64,000 nt of DNA. Origin: Paraburkholderia oxyphila NBRC 105797 (GTDB lineage: Bacteria > Pseudomonadota > Gammaproteobacteria > Burkholderiales > Burkholderiaceae). The notes below the pieces were generated by a model. That model was not told where the DNA came from, ran no database searches, and worked only from the letters and a program-made list of their open reading frames with translations. Shown one piece after another: positions 1 to 9,373 of this stretch (position 1 is the first letter of the stretch; each line of letters begins with the position of its first letter). A program made the translations under genes and the position numbers. The stretch is from NCBI RefSeq assembly GCF_000685075.1, contig NZ_BAYD01000029.1:1-64000 (forward strand), given 5' to 3'.

Positions 1-3
1 TGT

Positions 4-159
4 TCACGAAAAATTGACTTGAAAATCGGTGCCGTACCTGCTTAGCAGTGCTTCAAGTTCGGCGTCGATGGTTTCGCGTGTCCAAGTCAGGGCTCGACGC
101 CATCGGTATTTCAGGTGCCTCCAGACAAAGCAGAGGATTTTTTGGTTAGCGATCGCGGA
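4..159 (-). pseudogene. C-terminal fragment of an unidentified protein
   Basis: The minus strand is open from the stop at 4-6 back to an in-frame stop at 160-162, with no start codon. It reads like a real protein tail (short peptide ANQKILCFVWRHLKYR, then an acidic helix and a final QVNFS). The plus strand at about 194-238 encodes a related short peptide (ATANQKNLC) within the second arm of an inverted repeat, so part of this sequence has been duplicated in opposite orientation. A transposase remnant is possible, but I cannot assign a family. Confidence 0.3.
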
Positions 160-220
160 TCAGGTCCGACGACATGGCGATGCGCTGGTTGCCGCGACCG
201 CCAACCAAAAAAATCTCTGC
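131..220. repeat. Imperfect 28-bp inverted repeat, 33-bp spacer
   Basis: The left arm (131-158) and right arm (192-220) are reverse complements over about 28 bp with a few mismatches. Both carry CAGAG, a T6-7 run, GGTT, then GCG and TCGCGG. A transcript could fold into a long hairpin. It could also be facing ends of a former mobile element or a recombined duplication. No gene is firmly attached to it. Confidence 0.6.
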
Positions 221-438
221 CAAATGAAAAAAGTTTGATCACTTTTATTATGTTAAATTAACGCGGCGTCCAAGTTCCTACCCGGGAAATGGTAGTGCCA
301 GGAGGCGATGCGGACCTGTTAGTCGTCAGCCTCATATATACGGCGATTCGCATCATCGATACGCCGTGACCAAAATAGCTTGGCCTCCAATGCTTCTGGC
401 CTCCCAATTCTTTCGAACGGCGCGCATTGCCTCTCGCG

Positions 439-894
439 CTAACCTCGAACAACCAGTACCGGGCATGGAGATATCCGGAGAAATCCCTCGGCAACACTGC
501 CCAGCACTGCCCTGCTCACGCCATGCCTGCCGTGGGTGCCCATTACGACCAGATCGGCGTCCAGCACGGCCGCACAGCGCCGCAAACATTCGACGATCGA
601 GTCAGATTTCCCTAGCGTCTCGCAGATTTCGACGGAGATCGTGACTTCCTGGGCGGCCATCGCTCGCCGCACTTCTTCCAGCGCCTTGCGACCGTCCTCA
701 TTGAGGACCCTGCCGAGCGCATCGGGATCGAAGTAGCCGCCGTATGGAGCAAGGCCCCATTTATGGACAACGTAAACAGCGTGCACGCGCCCGTGACCGA
801 AAGCTGCGAGAGCGAGGGCTTCCCGCGTGGCGCGCCGCGCGGACCCACTGCCGTCCACTGCCAGCAGGATCCTTCTATAAATGGGCTTTGTCAT
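439..894 (-). CDS. Universal stress protein (UspA family)
   Basis: A 151-residue single-domain UspA-fold protein, the family's usual length. The N-terminal beta-strand ILLAVDGS and the ATP-binding signature GTHG-x9-GS near residue 120, followed by the C-terminal strand PVLVV, indicate the nucleotide-binding subclass. The start at 894 is chosen because AGGAAA sits just upstream and it places the first beta-strand at the usual distance from the N terminus. An upstream extension to 969 has no support. A half-degenerate ANR-like box lies at 1052-1065. USPs of this type are commonly induced by anoxia or growth arrest; the exact ligand role is unknown. Confidence 0.93.
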   Translation of the reverse strand: MTKPIYRRILLAVDGSGSARRATREALALAAFGHGRVHAVYVVHKWGLAPYGGYFDPDALGRVLNEDGRKALEEVRRAMAAQEVTISVEICETLGKSDSIVECLRRCAAVLDADLVVMGTHGRHGVSRAVLGSVAEGFLRISPCPVLVVRG

Positions 895-1201
895 ACGTCT
901 GGTTTCCTGATGCGTCGTAGCTCTGCTCGGCTGGTTCGTGAAGCTGCGTGACGCCGAATGCGCGCCCAAGATCCGATGGTTCTATCCGGCGGTCTCCTTC
1001 TGAACGAAGGAGCACGACTCGCCCAGGATAAGCAACCGGTCTCAGTTTCGACTGATCTCGATCAATTGATTTTGAATCGAGCATGCTGTGGCAGCTGGCG
1101 ACCGACGCTCGCGTTGCCCGTCGATCTCAACCGCGGCATTTGTGACCTTCGTCTGCTGAACCAAATTGACAAGATCGAAGTTGAGGTTAGCCTTTTTTGT
1201 G
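895..1201. other. Intergenic region with one ANR-like box
   Basis: This gap separates the stress protein from the CBS-BON gene, which runs toward it on the same strand. Apart from the ANR-like sequence at 1052-1065 I see no coding signal on either strand. Confidence 0.6.
1052..1065. promoter_or_regulatory. ANR/FNR-like box
   Basis: CTGATctcgATCAA matches the TTGAT-N4-ATCAA consensus with one mismatch. It lies 158 bp upstream of the universal stress gene starting at 894, which is far for a class II site unless the leader is long. Confidence 0.45.
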
Positions 1202-1891
1202 TCACATGCCGGGTGCTATCGGATACGGCTCAGTGTGGTCTTCGACACGCTTCACCCCTTGAATGCCTCCCGCAGCGGTGCGCATGGCCTGCACTGCCAC
1301 AGCCGAGCGGTAGAATCCCCACAGGTGCACCACGCCGTCGCGCACGACGATATTTTGTCCCGCAAAGGCCCAAGGATGGCTCGCAATTTCTCCCATGAGC
1401 ATCGCCCGTATTTCGCGGTCGGTCGAATCCACTTCCAGCGGGGGCTCATCGACGGCACTCGCCAAAGCCTGCACGAGATTGGCGCGGCTGACGATGCCAA
1501 CGACCTGACCACCTCGCATGACCGGTACACGCTTGATACGTCTTGTTTCGAAGATGTTGGCGACCTCGGAGAGAGGTGTCGCTTCATCAACTGAAACGAC
1601 ATCTGTTGTCATCACCTCCGCGACCAGATTACCGTGTGACTTGACGTAATCCTTCGCATCGCGGCTCGATGAAAATAAATCAAGCCACCAGGAGTGGTAG
1701 CGTTCCTGAGTTTCGAGTTCTGCCCGGCGTATCAAGTCGCCTTCGCTCAACATTCCCACTACGCTGCCGTTTTTGTCGATTACTGGCACACCGCTGATAC
1801 CATGGTCTACCAGGACCTTCGCAGCTTCGCGTACCTGCATTTCCGGCTTTACTGAAACGACGGTTGAGGTCATTACATCTAGAGCGCGCAT
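1202..1891 (-). CDS. CBS-domain pair plus BON domain protein
   Basis: A 229-residue protein with two tandem CBS domains (about residues 5-60 and 90-150; repeated VPVID/VPVMR and VVGMLS/VVGIVS motifs) and a C-terminal BON domain (about 165-222, with VVRDGVVHLWG). CBS pairs bind adenosine nucleotides as an energy sensor, and BON domains contact membranes or ligands. There is no signal peptide, so it is probably cytoplasmic. The start at 1891 has AGGAG 9 bases upstream. A paired-CBS protein (Hrp1) is a known member of the mycobacterial hypoxia regulon, which fits the flanking stress proteins. The ligand is unknown. Confidence 0.92.
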   Translation of the reverse strand: MRALDVMTSTVVSVKPEMQVREAAKVLVDHGISGVPVIDKNGSVVGMLSEGDLIRRAELETQERYHSWWLDLFSSSRDAKDYVKSHGNLVAEVMTTDVVSVDEATPLSEVANIFETRRIKRVPVMRGGQVVGIVSRANLVQALASAVDEPPLEVDSTDREIRAMLMGEIASHPWAFAGQNIVVRDGVVHLWGFYRSAVAVQAMRTAAGGIQGVKRVEDHTEPYPIAPGM

Positions 1892-2141
1892 TGCTGGTCT
1901 CCTATTTGGGTGTCGGGAAGCGCCAGGACTCACGGCGAATTTCAAGAAAGGGCAGTTGGCTCAAGCCGCTGTAAGTCGTGCCGGCGCGACGTTTGGCGCG
2001 AAGACCCGGCTAGCGACACCACGCTGGAACCAGTCGCCCGGCAAGACAACTTTGGGGCACGCTTTTGTTTGCGTGGCCCCGTGCAAGGCCAGCCAGCCTC
2101 CACCTGCTTATTCAGCCTACGAAGGGAAGGCACCCACCATG

Positions 2142-2155
2142 TTGACCTGAGTCAA
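2142..2155. promoter_or_regulatory. ANR/FNR box
   Basis: TTGACctgaGTCAA, a perfect inverted repeat of TTGAC/GTCAA. It lies between the divergent CBS-BON gene (251 bp away) and the universal stress gene (175 bp away). Confidence 0.7.
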
Positions 2156-2255
2156 AGCTCTGCGCTCTGTGAATTGCACCCTGCCCTCGCGCTCGCTCAG
2201 GTGTGTCGTGAAGCCGGAGCCGCCGGGACCGCGCTGGCCTGGGGCATCGTATCGT

Positions 2256-2269
2256 TTGACTTGAATCAA
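2256..2269. promoter_or_regulatory. ANR/FNR box
   Basis: TTGACttgaATCAA, 61 bp upstream of the universal stress gene at 2330. A class II site centred at -41.5 would place transcription start near 2304, leaving a short leader, so this is a well-placed activator site. Confidence 0.78.
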
Positions 2270-2329
2270 CCAGCTGAGGCCAGTCGACCGCAATCATGGA
2301 CACACCGTGCCACCGACACCGAGGTCCCA

Positions 2330-2842
2330 ATGTACTCGCAAATTCTCGTTCCGATTGACGGCAGCCCGACCGCGGCGCGGGCGTTCGATACTGCGTGCAA
2401 ACTGGCCCAGGAAACCGGAGCGCAGTTGCAACCACTCTATGTCGTCGCGGCTCCGTTGTTGGCTTACGATGCTCCCGGCAGCGATCACGGCATCATACGT
2501 GACGCCTTTCTACATGAAGGGAGGGCCGTGATGAAGAAGGCGCTTGCGTCAATGGATCGCGATGGCGTGCAAGGCACTCCGCGGATCGTCGAGCCCGAAA
2601 AGGCGGGTGATGACATTCCGCACTGCATCCTGCGCGCGGCCCGGGACTTTAAAGCTGATCTCGTCGTTATGGGCACGCATGGCCGCAGCGGGGCGCGCCG
2701 ACTCATGCTCGGCAGCGTTGCAGAACGGTTCCTGCGTATCGCCGGGTGTCCCGTGCTGATGATATCCGCGCATGGCGACAGACAATCCAACGGCGATGAC
2801 GTGGCAACCGAACCGGCCGAGTCCGCAAAGAAGACAGCCTGA
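2330..2842 (+). CDS. Universal stress protein (UspA family)
   Basis: 170 residues. It opens with the strand MYSQILVPIDGS and carries the ATP-binding motif GTHG-x9-GS around residues 118-133. A polar tail of about 25 residues rich in D, E and K follows the fold. The start ATG at 2330 directly precedes the first strand, and a GAGG lies just upstream. Two ANR-type boxes precede it, the nearer one well placed for activation. It is probably a nucleotide-binding stress protein induced at low oxygen; the boxes are seen, the induction is inferred. Confidence 0.94.
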   Translation: MYSQILVPIDGSPTAARAFDTACKLAQETGAQLQPLYVVAAPLLAYDAPGSDHGIIRDAFLHEGRAVMKKALASMDRDGVQGTPRIVEPEKAGDDIPHCILRAARDFKADLVVMGTHGRSGARRLMLGSVAERFLRIAGCPVLMISAHGDRQSNGDDVATEPAESAKKTA

Positions 2843-3320
2843 TCTGAGCGTTCGAAAGGGGCGCGAACCTGATTGCGGCCCGCTACGCCCGTTCTAACCA
2901 CGCGCGGGAAGCAAACTACTGACGCAAATAGGCATCCGGGCGCTGCTAGTGCAGACGTTCGTCGCGTTGGCACGCGCACGTTCGAACGGCAGTATCGGAG
3001 CAGGCACGCGAGCTTCGCTTGGGGATCGGGCTGGCTGCGTCTTGATTCGGCATAGGTAGTATGCCTAGCCTTGATTTCAATCCATTTTGCGACGGCAGGT
3101 TGATCGTGGCTTGATGAGGATTTGCGCGGCGCGCCCCGTCAAAATACCTCACCAAATCAGGCACCTCCGGTCTCCCTGTCTGGTCCCTTCCATTTTTGAT
3201 CGCCAGCCGAAGCGTTTGCGCGCCGATGTGCCGCACGGCTTGCGCCCATAGGACGGAACTCAAGTAGCGGCGCACCGACGGCGATTGCTGCGGTTCAAGC
3301 TAGCCGTCGCTGCGTGGCAT
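2843..3320. other. Gene-poor stretch, probably decayed DNA
   Basis: No convincing gene. A minus-strand open frame of about 109 codons (2946-3275) has a plausible N-terminal composition but no recognised family and no ribosome-binding site. The stretch adjoins the decayed Tn3 transposase and may be remains of the same insertion. Confidence 0.5.
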
Positions 3321-4824
3321 TCAGGTCGGTGGCGCTCGGCAGCAAATGATGTGCATAGCGTTCGATCGGGAAAATGAACGTTCAGCGCAGGTTGATACCT
3401 TCGAGATGCGCCGCAAGTCGCTCGCCTGAACGGATTCTCCACTCATCGCCTCTATCTGGTCGTCCGCGCCCTGCATGTGGATCGTGTTCCACGCCATCAC
3501 GGTATTGGAGAGCAGCGCCAGTGCCGAGGGTACCGCCGCGAGCGGGTCATTGTTTCCGGCTAGTTCCAGTGGCATGTTGCCGGTGTGGATCGCCCGCTGC
3601 ACCGAATCCACCTCCGCCCCACGATTGAGCACGTGCTGCAACTCAAGTAGTCGATCAGACAAATCGTGCGGAATAGCCGCCCGATATGGACGCAGCCTGT
3701 ATAGCGGTTGTCCGCGTGCGGCTGAACCGAAGCGCGAGAGCGCCTACACCACCGTGCATTGGCCGGTCTGCACTGAGGCAGCGACGCGAACAAACTCGTC
3801 CAGGATGCCCACAACCAGATCCATTCGGACGTCGCGGTCGGTGACAGCAGTAAGCTCTGCAGGGACAGTATGATGCTGCGGGACGTGCTGGCGCCGGTCA
3901 CGAAGATGCGAGAGTCGCGGGCACAGGTCAAAGCCTAAGGCCCGCGACAGCCCCATCGCATAGTCCATGGGTATCGACGGCAAGCTGGACAACATCGTCG
4001 GCACCGCTTTGACGAATCAAGCCCTCAATCGCTGCCCCGGCCTGACGGTCGTTGAGGACAATGGGTTAATCGTAGAAGATGCCACAGCGATCAAGATGCA
4101 CCGCACTGTCGATACGTACGTCGCCGCGCGTGGTTGCGTCGCGCAGCACGATCAAGCTCTGGTCAAGATGCTCGATGAGCGGGCCGAGGAATTCCCTTGA
4201 ATCCTGCGGCAGCTTCAGATGCACATAGAAATGATTGCGCTTCGTTTTCCATTCGTCTGGAGGGATCAGGAGCATCGCCTGGTTGCGGAACGCGAAGCTG
4301 CGAGCGACGAAAACGGAACCATTGCGCAATGCGACGCGCAGCGCAAAGTGCGTCGCCGATTCGAAAGCCAATAGCGCCTTGTACCGGTCATAGCTGTCGA
4401 TCGCTTCTCGCCAGGCCCGCCCGAGTCGGACTACGACGCGGTCCGGTAACACGTAGCCCTTACAGGCATAAAGTTCCCGCAGCACGTCAAGTGCGCTGAT
4501 GACGGGATGGACGGTCTGCGCTTCAAACGGCAGGCGGACGAACCTGGCGAGTATCGCGCGGGCTTGCCCTCGTTTTGCGAGCAGGCGTGGGCGAACCACG
4601 CTTGGCCGACGTGGTGCACGTTGGCCAAGCGCCTGGTCGGCCAGCGCGCATACCCTCATGCTGAGTTCTTCGCGCGTTAACGCTGCGTCAAGCGCGACCG
4701 TTTTCACAGCTGACGCGAATTCGCGGAGTCTCGCATTCGGATCTACTGCGATTGATTCGACCGCACGCGTCGCGTCGTTGACCACCTTCCGGATCCAGCG
4801 ACGCAGCGTCCCCCAACCTTCCAA
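3321..4824 (-). pseudogene. tnpA: Decayed Tn3-family transposase
   Basis: Three minus-strand reading-frame pieces together match the middle and C-terminal part of a Tn3-family TnpA. The upstream piece (4066-4824) carries the pre-catalytic region (LPDRVVVRLGRAWREAID; LKLPQDSREFLGPL). The next (about 3744-4004) has the LGFDLCPRLSHLRDRR motif typical of the catalytic region. The last (about 3321-3662) has the C-terminal RAIHTGNMPLELA and VMAWNTIHMQ motifs. Frames shift between the pieces near 4004-4066 and 3660-3740. Compared with an intact TnpA of about 990 residues, roughly the first third is missing. No resolvase or terminal repeats were found. It is an inactive relic. Confidence 0.8.
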
Positions 4825-4863
4825 CGTTTTCTACTGCAGGTGTGTATGACTCTCGCCCGCGAA

Positions 4864-5220
4864 TCACGTTGCCGTTCGACATGCCGGTGCCTCGCCGGGA
4901 CTCGCGTACTGCCCTTCCAGGCTCATGACCAGCTTCCCGCAGGCTACGTGAACGCGAATTTTCATCAGGCTCAAGCCGCCTGCACCCGCCGTGCAGCCGG
5001 TGCGCAGATCAAAGCGCAGGCCGTGTGCAGGGCAACGCAAAACGCGCCCCTCGAGTTCTCCGCTCGCGAGCGAGGCGCCACTGTGAGGACAGGCGTTGTC
5101 GATCGCGTAGATCGTGCCATCGATGTTGAACAGGACAATGCTGCGACCATCGACAAAGGCAAGCTTGCGCTGGCCGGGTGCAAGGTCCCCGGCAACGCCA
5201 ATTACGACATGACGCGTCAT
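4864..5220 (-). CDS. Rieske [2Fe-2S] ferredoxin-like protein
   Basis: 118 residues. The Rieske ligand pattern is complete: C44-P-H46 followed by C63-x2-H66. There is no membrane segment or signal, so it is a soluble small Rieske protein of the kind that passes electrons to oxygenases or other redox partners. The C-terminal 15 residues are unusual (Ala/Pro-rich, ending near the transposase relic at 4824), so the natural end may have been altered by the insertion. The ATG at 5220 has only a weak Shine-Dalgarno. It could belong to the catabolic operon upstream, but the 154-bp gap leaves that open. Confidence 0.85.
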   Translation of the reverse strand: MTRHVVIGVAGDLAPGQRKLAFVDGRSIVLFNIDGTIYAIDNACPHSGASLASGELEGRVLRCPAHGLRFDLRTGCTAGAGGLSLMKIRVHVACGKLVMSLEGQYASPGEAPACRTAT

Positions 5221-5374
5221 CTCAAATAAACTCGCGAATCAGTGTTTCTGCCATTAGCCATTCGCAGCGAGCGTGGCGATGGTCGGGTAAGCAGCCGGCA
5301 GCGGCGTCTCGAGGTCAACTGGCGCGGCAAGCAGCGCGCCCGTGGGTGGTCGCGCCGCCTGCTGGCCTGCCGGT

Positions 5375-5758
5375 CTACTGGCCGCCGAACGGCTTCTTGA
5401 CGCTCAGCCGGTTGGTGATGGACATCACGCCCGGAACGCCCCGCGCGATCTCGGCGACCTTGTCGATCTGGGCTCCGTCCACAACCGTGCCGTCGAGCGT
5501 CACCGCCCCGCTCTTCGCAATGACGCTGATGTCACCGGCATTGATCTCCTTGTGCTTGACGATCTCCGCGTAGACTTTCCTGCGCAGCGCGCGATTGGGC
5601 GTGCGGATGTTCTTTGCCGTCATGCCGCTGGAAGCGGCAATCGCGGCAGCGTTTGAAGCGGCGAGCGCTTCGCTCGCGCCAGGCTGCGCCCAGGCGTGAA
5701 TGGATGCCAACGCGATCAAGGCGGCGCCGGCGTTCCTGATCGCCTTCTTTGTCTTCAT
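5375..5758 (-). CDS. Periplasmic BON-domain protein
   Basis: 127 residues with a signal peptide (KTKK..., hydrophobic core, cleavage after AWA) and one BON domain in the C-terminal 70 residues (GAVTLDGTVVDG; GVMSITNRLSV). GGGAG lies 7 bases before the start. It is like the OsmY/BON lipoprotein-type periplasmic proteins that bind lipid or envelope components under stress. It follows the porin by 32 bp and is probably cotranscribed with it. Confidence 0.88.
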   Translation of the reverse strand: MKTKKAIRNAGAALIALASIHAWAQPGASEALAASNAAAIAASSGMTAKNIRTPNRALRRKVYAEIVKHKEINAGDISVIAKSGAVTLDGTVVDGAQIDKVAEIARGVPGVMSITNRLSVKKPFGGQ

Positions 5759-5790
5759 GGAATGCTCCCGTTTTTTCGAGCGGATGGGTA

Positions 5791-6948
5791 TCAGAAGCTA
5801 TGGCGGATGCCGACCATCACCGCCGTGCTCGACCGGCCTTTCGGAACCGGTGCACCATACGTGATCGTCTGGCTCATGTCGCCGTGATTGTCGACGTAGC
5901 CGACCTGTGCGTAAGTAAGGGTGGCCTTGGACAGGTTGTACTCGGCGCCCAGCGCGTATTCGGCCGAGTGGTTGGCGCCCATGTTGCGGTCATGCAAATA
6001 ATAGAAGCCCGAGGTGATCCTGAAGACCGGGCTGAACCTGTAGCCGAGCCCGCCGGAATACATCTCCAGATTGAACCCTTTGGGCGCGTTCGCATTTGAG
6101 GGATTGCGTGCGCGGCTATATGACGTCGAGACCGAGAAGCCGTGGAAGGTGTACTGCCCGCCGAGATAGTAGAACTGGTTGTTGTTCAGGCCAGTCGAGG
6201 GCGCGGTGGCGATCGCGCCGGTTTGCAGGTTCGCCGTGAACGGGCTGGTGTCGTGCCCGTTGTAATAGACAGCCGCGAGGTTCAGGCCGTAGTTCGAGTA
6301 CTGCAACACGGCCGACTCGCGGGTGCCGCCCTGGAATTGGCCGGGCACCCCGCCTGGCGCATATTCGAGCGCGAGCGACGCGCCGTAGAGCTTCGGCGAG
6401 CGGTAGACGATCGCGTTGTCATCGTAGAGCGCGCCAATCGGTCCGTTCGTGCTCAAGCCCTGCCAGCCCGCCGCCTGGTTCAGACCGAGCCAGCCTGTCA
6501 GGACGGAGCCGAAGTACTGGGCGCTGCGCACGTCCGTGTCGGCCATCGCGTAGATCATCGGCACGATCTGGCGGCCCGCGTCGATCGCACCGAACGGGCC
6601 TGACACGCCAAGGGTCGACTGCTGGTTGAACAGCACGGTCACCCCCGGCGTATCGGACAAACCGGATTTGCCATTGGTGGTGTTGAAGGCGCCTTGCAAC
6701 TTGAAGTTGACCTTATAGCCGCCGCCGATATCCTCGGTGCCCCTCAAACCCCAGATGCTCGAATAGATCCCTCCGTCCTTGAGTTCGTAGACGTGTCCAT
6801 TATTCTTCGGGGACTGAAAGCTCGAGGCGTTCGCGCTCTGATAGAGGAAACCGGTATCGACGGATCCGTACAACGTAACCGACGATTGCGCGTGCGCCGC
6901 ACTGGCGAACACGACAAGCGCTGCAGCGCCACTCCACTTCAATTTCAT
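5791..6948 (-). CDS. Outer-membrane trimeric porin (Burkholderia type)
   Basis: 385 residues with a clear signal peptide (cleavage after AHA) followed by SSVTLYGSVDTG, the standard N terminus of Burkholderiales general porins. It ends in GIRHSF, with the terminal aromatic needed for outer-membrane insertion. Composition (Gly, Tyr, Asn, alternating strands) fits a 16-strand barrel. It lies 139 bp downstream of the SDR gene and in the same direction. It could supply outer-membrane uptake for the catabolic operon, though its own promoter in the gap is possible. Confidence 0.95.
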   Translation of the reverse strand: MKLKWSGAAALVVFASAAHAQSSVTLYGSVDTGFLYQSANASSFQSPKNNGHVYELKDGGIYSSIWGLRGTEDIGGGYKVNFKLQGAFNTTNGKSGLSDTPGVTVLFNQQSTLGVSGPFGAIDAGRQIVPMIYAMADTDVRSAQYFGSVLTGWLGLNQAAGWQGLSTNGPIGALYDDNAIVYRSPKLYGASLALEYAPGGVPGQFQGGTRESAVLQYSNYGLNLAAVYYNGHDTSPFTANLQTGAIATAPSTGLNNNQFYYLGGQYTFHGFSVSTSYSRARNPSNANAPKGFNLEMYSGGLGYRFSPVFRITSGFYYLHDRNMGANHSAEYALGAEYNLSKATLTYAQVGYVDNHGDMSQTITYGAPVPKGRSSTAVMVGIRHSF

Positions 6949-7087
6949 TTGGTATCCGAATTAATGTTGAAATTTCCGGGCAGCCCCGGCGAGCGTACTT
7001 CGGGATTCGTCAGTTGTCAGTTCGTGGAACGATGCGCGATGCACAATGTGGATCGCGCCAGACTCGGCGCATAGATGCGCCAAATAC

Positions 7088-7948
7088 TCAGATCACCGCT
7101 CCGCCATTCGGGCTGATGACCTGCCCGACCAGATAATGGTGATCGCTGGCCAGATGGACAACGGTGGCCGCATATTCCTCGGGGGTGCCGAGGCGCCCCG
7201 ACGGAACCATCTGCCAGAGCCGGTTGCGCGCCTCGTCGCCGATCGTGTCGAGGTACGCGTTGAACTCGGGCGTCGCCACCCCACCCGGCGCCAGCACGTT
7301 GACGAAGACATTTGCGCCGGCCACCTCCGCTGCCAGCGCCTTGCTGAACGCGATCACCGCGCCCTTGGTCGCGCTGTAGTGGGGACTGTGCGCGCTCATT
7401 GCGCTGATGCCCGCAATCGAGGCCACGTTGACGATCCGCCCATAGCGCTGGGGCTCCATCAGCTTGAGCGCTTCACGCGCGCAGTAGAAAACGCCGTGGA
7501 CATTCACACCCCAATAGTGATGCCAGTCCTCGTCGCTCATGCTGCTCGTGAAGCCGAGTGACTGCCGTGGCACGGGCGAAGTCATATACCCGTAGTGAAG
7601 ATTGCGCCGGCGCGTGTCATCCGGCCGGTTCGGCGTGAGCGCCGCATTGTTCACGAGGATGTGAAGCGTGCCGAAGCGCACGGCCACTTGCGAGAACATG
7701 CGCTGCACGTCGGCACTCGACGACACGTCGCAACGAAGCGCGAGACATGGCACGCCCTCGGCCTCAACTGCAGCGCGCGTCGCCTCGAGGGTCTCGGGAT
7801 CGACATCGCAGACCGCCACGCTCGCGCCGGCCTGGGCCAACGCGACCGCGCACGCCCGGCCAAGACCGGGGCCCACGCCCGTCACGAGCGCCACGCGCTG
7901 CGCCAGCACGCCCTCGCCGGAATGGGTTTGCCCGGGAACGTTATTCAT
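7088..7948 (-). CDS. Short-chain dehydrogenase/reductase
   Basis: 286 residues, a classical SDR. The cofactor motif TGVGPGLG is at residues 23-30, D48 with CDVD suggests NAD preference, NNAA is in the middle, and the active-site pair YSATK follows a serine. The N-terminal 15 residues before the Rossmann fold are extra. GGAAG precedes the ATG at 7948, and the MFS gene ends 13 bp upstream, so the genes are an operon. An insertion of about 35 residues (RRRNLHYGYMTS region) after NNAA is longer than in most SDRs. It probably oxidises or reduces a hydroxy/keto intermediate of the pathway served by the BKACE enzyme; substrate unknown. Confidence 0.92.
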   Translation of the reverse strand: MNNVPGQTHSGEGVLAQRVALVTGVGPGLGRACAVALAQAGASVAVCDVDPETLEATRAAVEAEGVPCLALRCDVSSSADVQRMFSQVAVRFGTLHILVNNAALTPNRPDDTRRRNLHYGYMTSPVPRQSLGFTSSMSDEDWHHYWGVNVHGVFYCAREALKLMEPQRYGRIVNVASIAGISAMSAHSPHYSATKGAVIAFSKALAAEVAGANVFVNVLAPGGVATPEFNAYLDTIGDEARNRLWQMVPSGRLGTPEEYAATVVHLASDHHYLVGQVISPNGGAVI

Positions 7949-7961
7949 GTTTGGACTTCCT

Positions 7962-9266
7962 TCAGTTTTGAGCTTGTTGCTGTGATGCGCCGACACACGC
8001 CCGCTCCGGTGCCGTATCGCCGGGTGCCGCTCGTGAGCGGGCGTGCCTCGCCAATGCGAGGAAGCACGGCAACGATGCAATGGCGAACAGGTCGGTCCCG
8101 AGCAGGACCCAGGTCAACGGCGCATGAACGCCGGCCTTCGCGAGACGGTCGCTCAGCGCGCCGGCAGCGAAGTTTCCGAGTGCGAACGCGAAAAGGTTGA
8201 TGAGTGTCATCGTCAGGCCCGTGATCGTCGAGCGCATGCGCGTCGGAACGTGGCTCTGGATCACGCTGATGGCCGGCCCATAGACCGCGAGCGGCAGGAA
8301 GGCGCCCGCGCACATTCCGGCGTAGAACAACGGGGAACCTGCAGGCGCGAACCGGTAGGCGATCATCAGCGGCGCGCATACGGCTACCAGCAACGCCATG
8401 AAGCTTGCGTGCCCGCCGGCGAAGCGCCGCGCGAAACGGTCGCCCCCTGCGCCGCCGACGACGGCACCAAGCGTGCCGAACAGGATCTGCGCGCCGCCGA
8501 TGAGGCGCGTGATTCCCGCTGGATCGAGCCCGCGTTCGCGCACGAGCCACAGCTGGGCAAACGAGAGGCCGGCGAATATCAAATGCACGAGGACGAACCC
8601 GGTGATCGCCAGTTGCAACGCGGGGCTGCCACGCATCACACACAGCACCTCGCGCAGTTGTGCGGCGAATGGCGTGCTGCGTGCGGCGGCCGCATGTTGC
8701 TCGCGCTCGTCCTTGAGGAACGCGAGGGCCACGGCCATTACCGCGCCGATCACGCCAAGGCCATGGAACGTCGCGCGCCAGCCATAGACGGCGCCAACGG
8801 TGCCGGCCAGCACGAAGCTCGAACCGACCCCGAGCGGGATGCCGATGAAGAACAGTCCGAGCGCTGTGGCACGCCGGCGCGCCGAAAAGACCTCGGCGAG
8901 GATTCCGACTGCCGCCGGCACCAGCGCCGCCTCACCCGTCGCCACGAGCAGGCGGGCCGCCACCAGTTGCCCGAAGCTGTGAGTGGAACCGGACGCCGCC
9001 GTGCATACGCTCCAGACGACCAGTCCCGCCGCGATGACGCGTGTGCGGCTGAAGCGGTCCGCGCAGGCGCCCATGACGATCGCCATCACAGCGTAGCTGA
9101 GGACCCAGACGGCGCCCACCAGGAGTCCGTACTGGGCGTTGCTGATGCCAAGTTCGGCGACGACGGTCGACGAGAAGCCGAGCAGGATGTTGCGGTCGAT
9201 TTGCGCGAGGATATGCGTGACCAGCAATGTCGCCAGTACCGCACCGGGGTAGTTCTTCCATGCCAT
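7962..9266 (-). CDS. Major facilitator superfamily transporter
   Basis: 434 residues with 12 predicted membrane segments and MFS loop motifs (CADRFSRTR between helices 2 and 3). The ATG at 9266 is preferred over one 21 bases upstream because GGAGA lies 5 bases before it. It is like the sugar-acid/aromatic-acid and spinster-type permeases that import organic acids. Position between the BKACE and SDR genes makes uptake of the pathway substrate its most likely role. Substrate unknown. Confidence 0.9.
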   Translation of the reverse strand: MAWKNYPGAVLATLLVTHILAQIDRNILLGFSSTVVAELGISNAQYGLLVGAVWVLSYAVMAIVMGACADRFSRTRVIAAGLVVWSVCTAASGSTHSFGQLVAARLLVATGEAALVPAAVGILAEVFSARRRATALGLFFIGIPLGVGSSFVLAGTVGAVYGWRATFHGLGVIGAVMAVALAFLKDEREQHAAAARSTPFAAQLREVLCVMRGSPALQLAITGFVLVHLIFAGLSFAQLWLVRERGLDPAGITRLIGGAQILFGTLGAVVGGAGGDRFARRFAGGHASFMALLVAVCAPLMIAYRFAPAGSPLFYAGMCAGAFLPLAVYGPAISVIQSHVPTRMRSTITGLTMTLINLFAFALGNFAAGALSDRLAKAGVHAPLTWVLLGTDLFAIASLPCFLALARHARSRAAPGDTAPERACVGASQQQAQN

Positions 9267-9373
9267 GCAGGTCTCCATGAACCGCATCGCCGCAGCGATG
9301 TCGTGTCACGTGCTACAACAACGGGGTTTGCGGGGCTGCGAGGGGGCCAAACCGCCTTGCAGCCCCGTGTGCA

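Noticed and set aside
1166..1179. Possible ANR box TTGACaagaTCGAA
   Set aside because: The right half-site has several mismatches; too weak next to the better site at 1052-1065.
2946..3275. 109-codon minus-strand frame as a gene
   Set aside because: No ribosome-binding site, no family, and location within decayed DNA next to a transposase relic.
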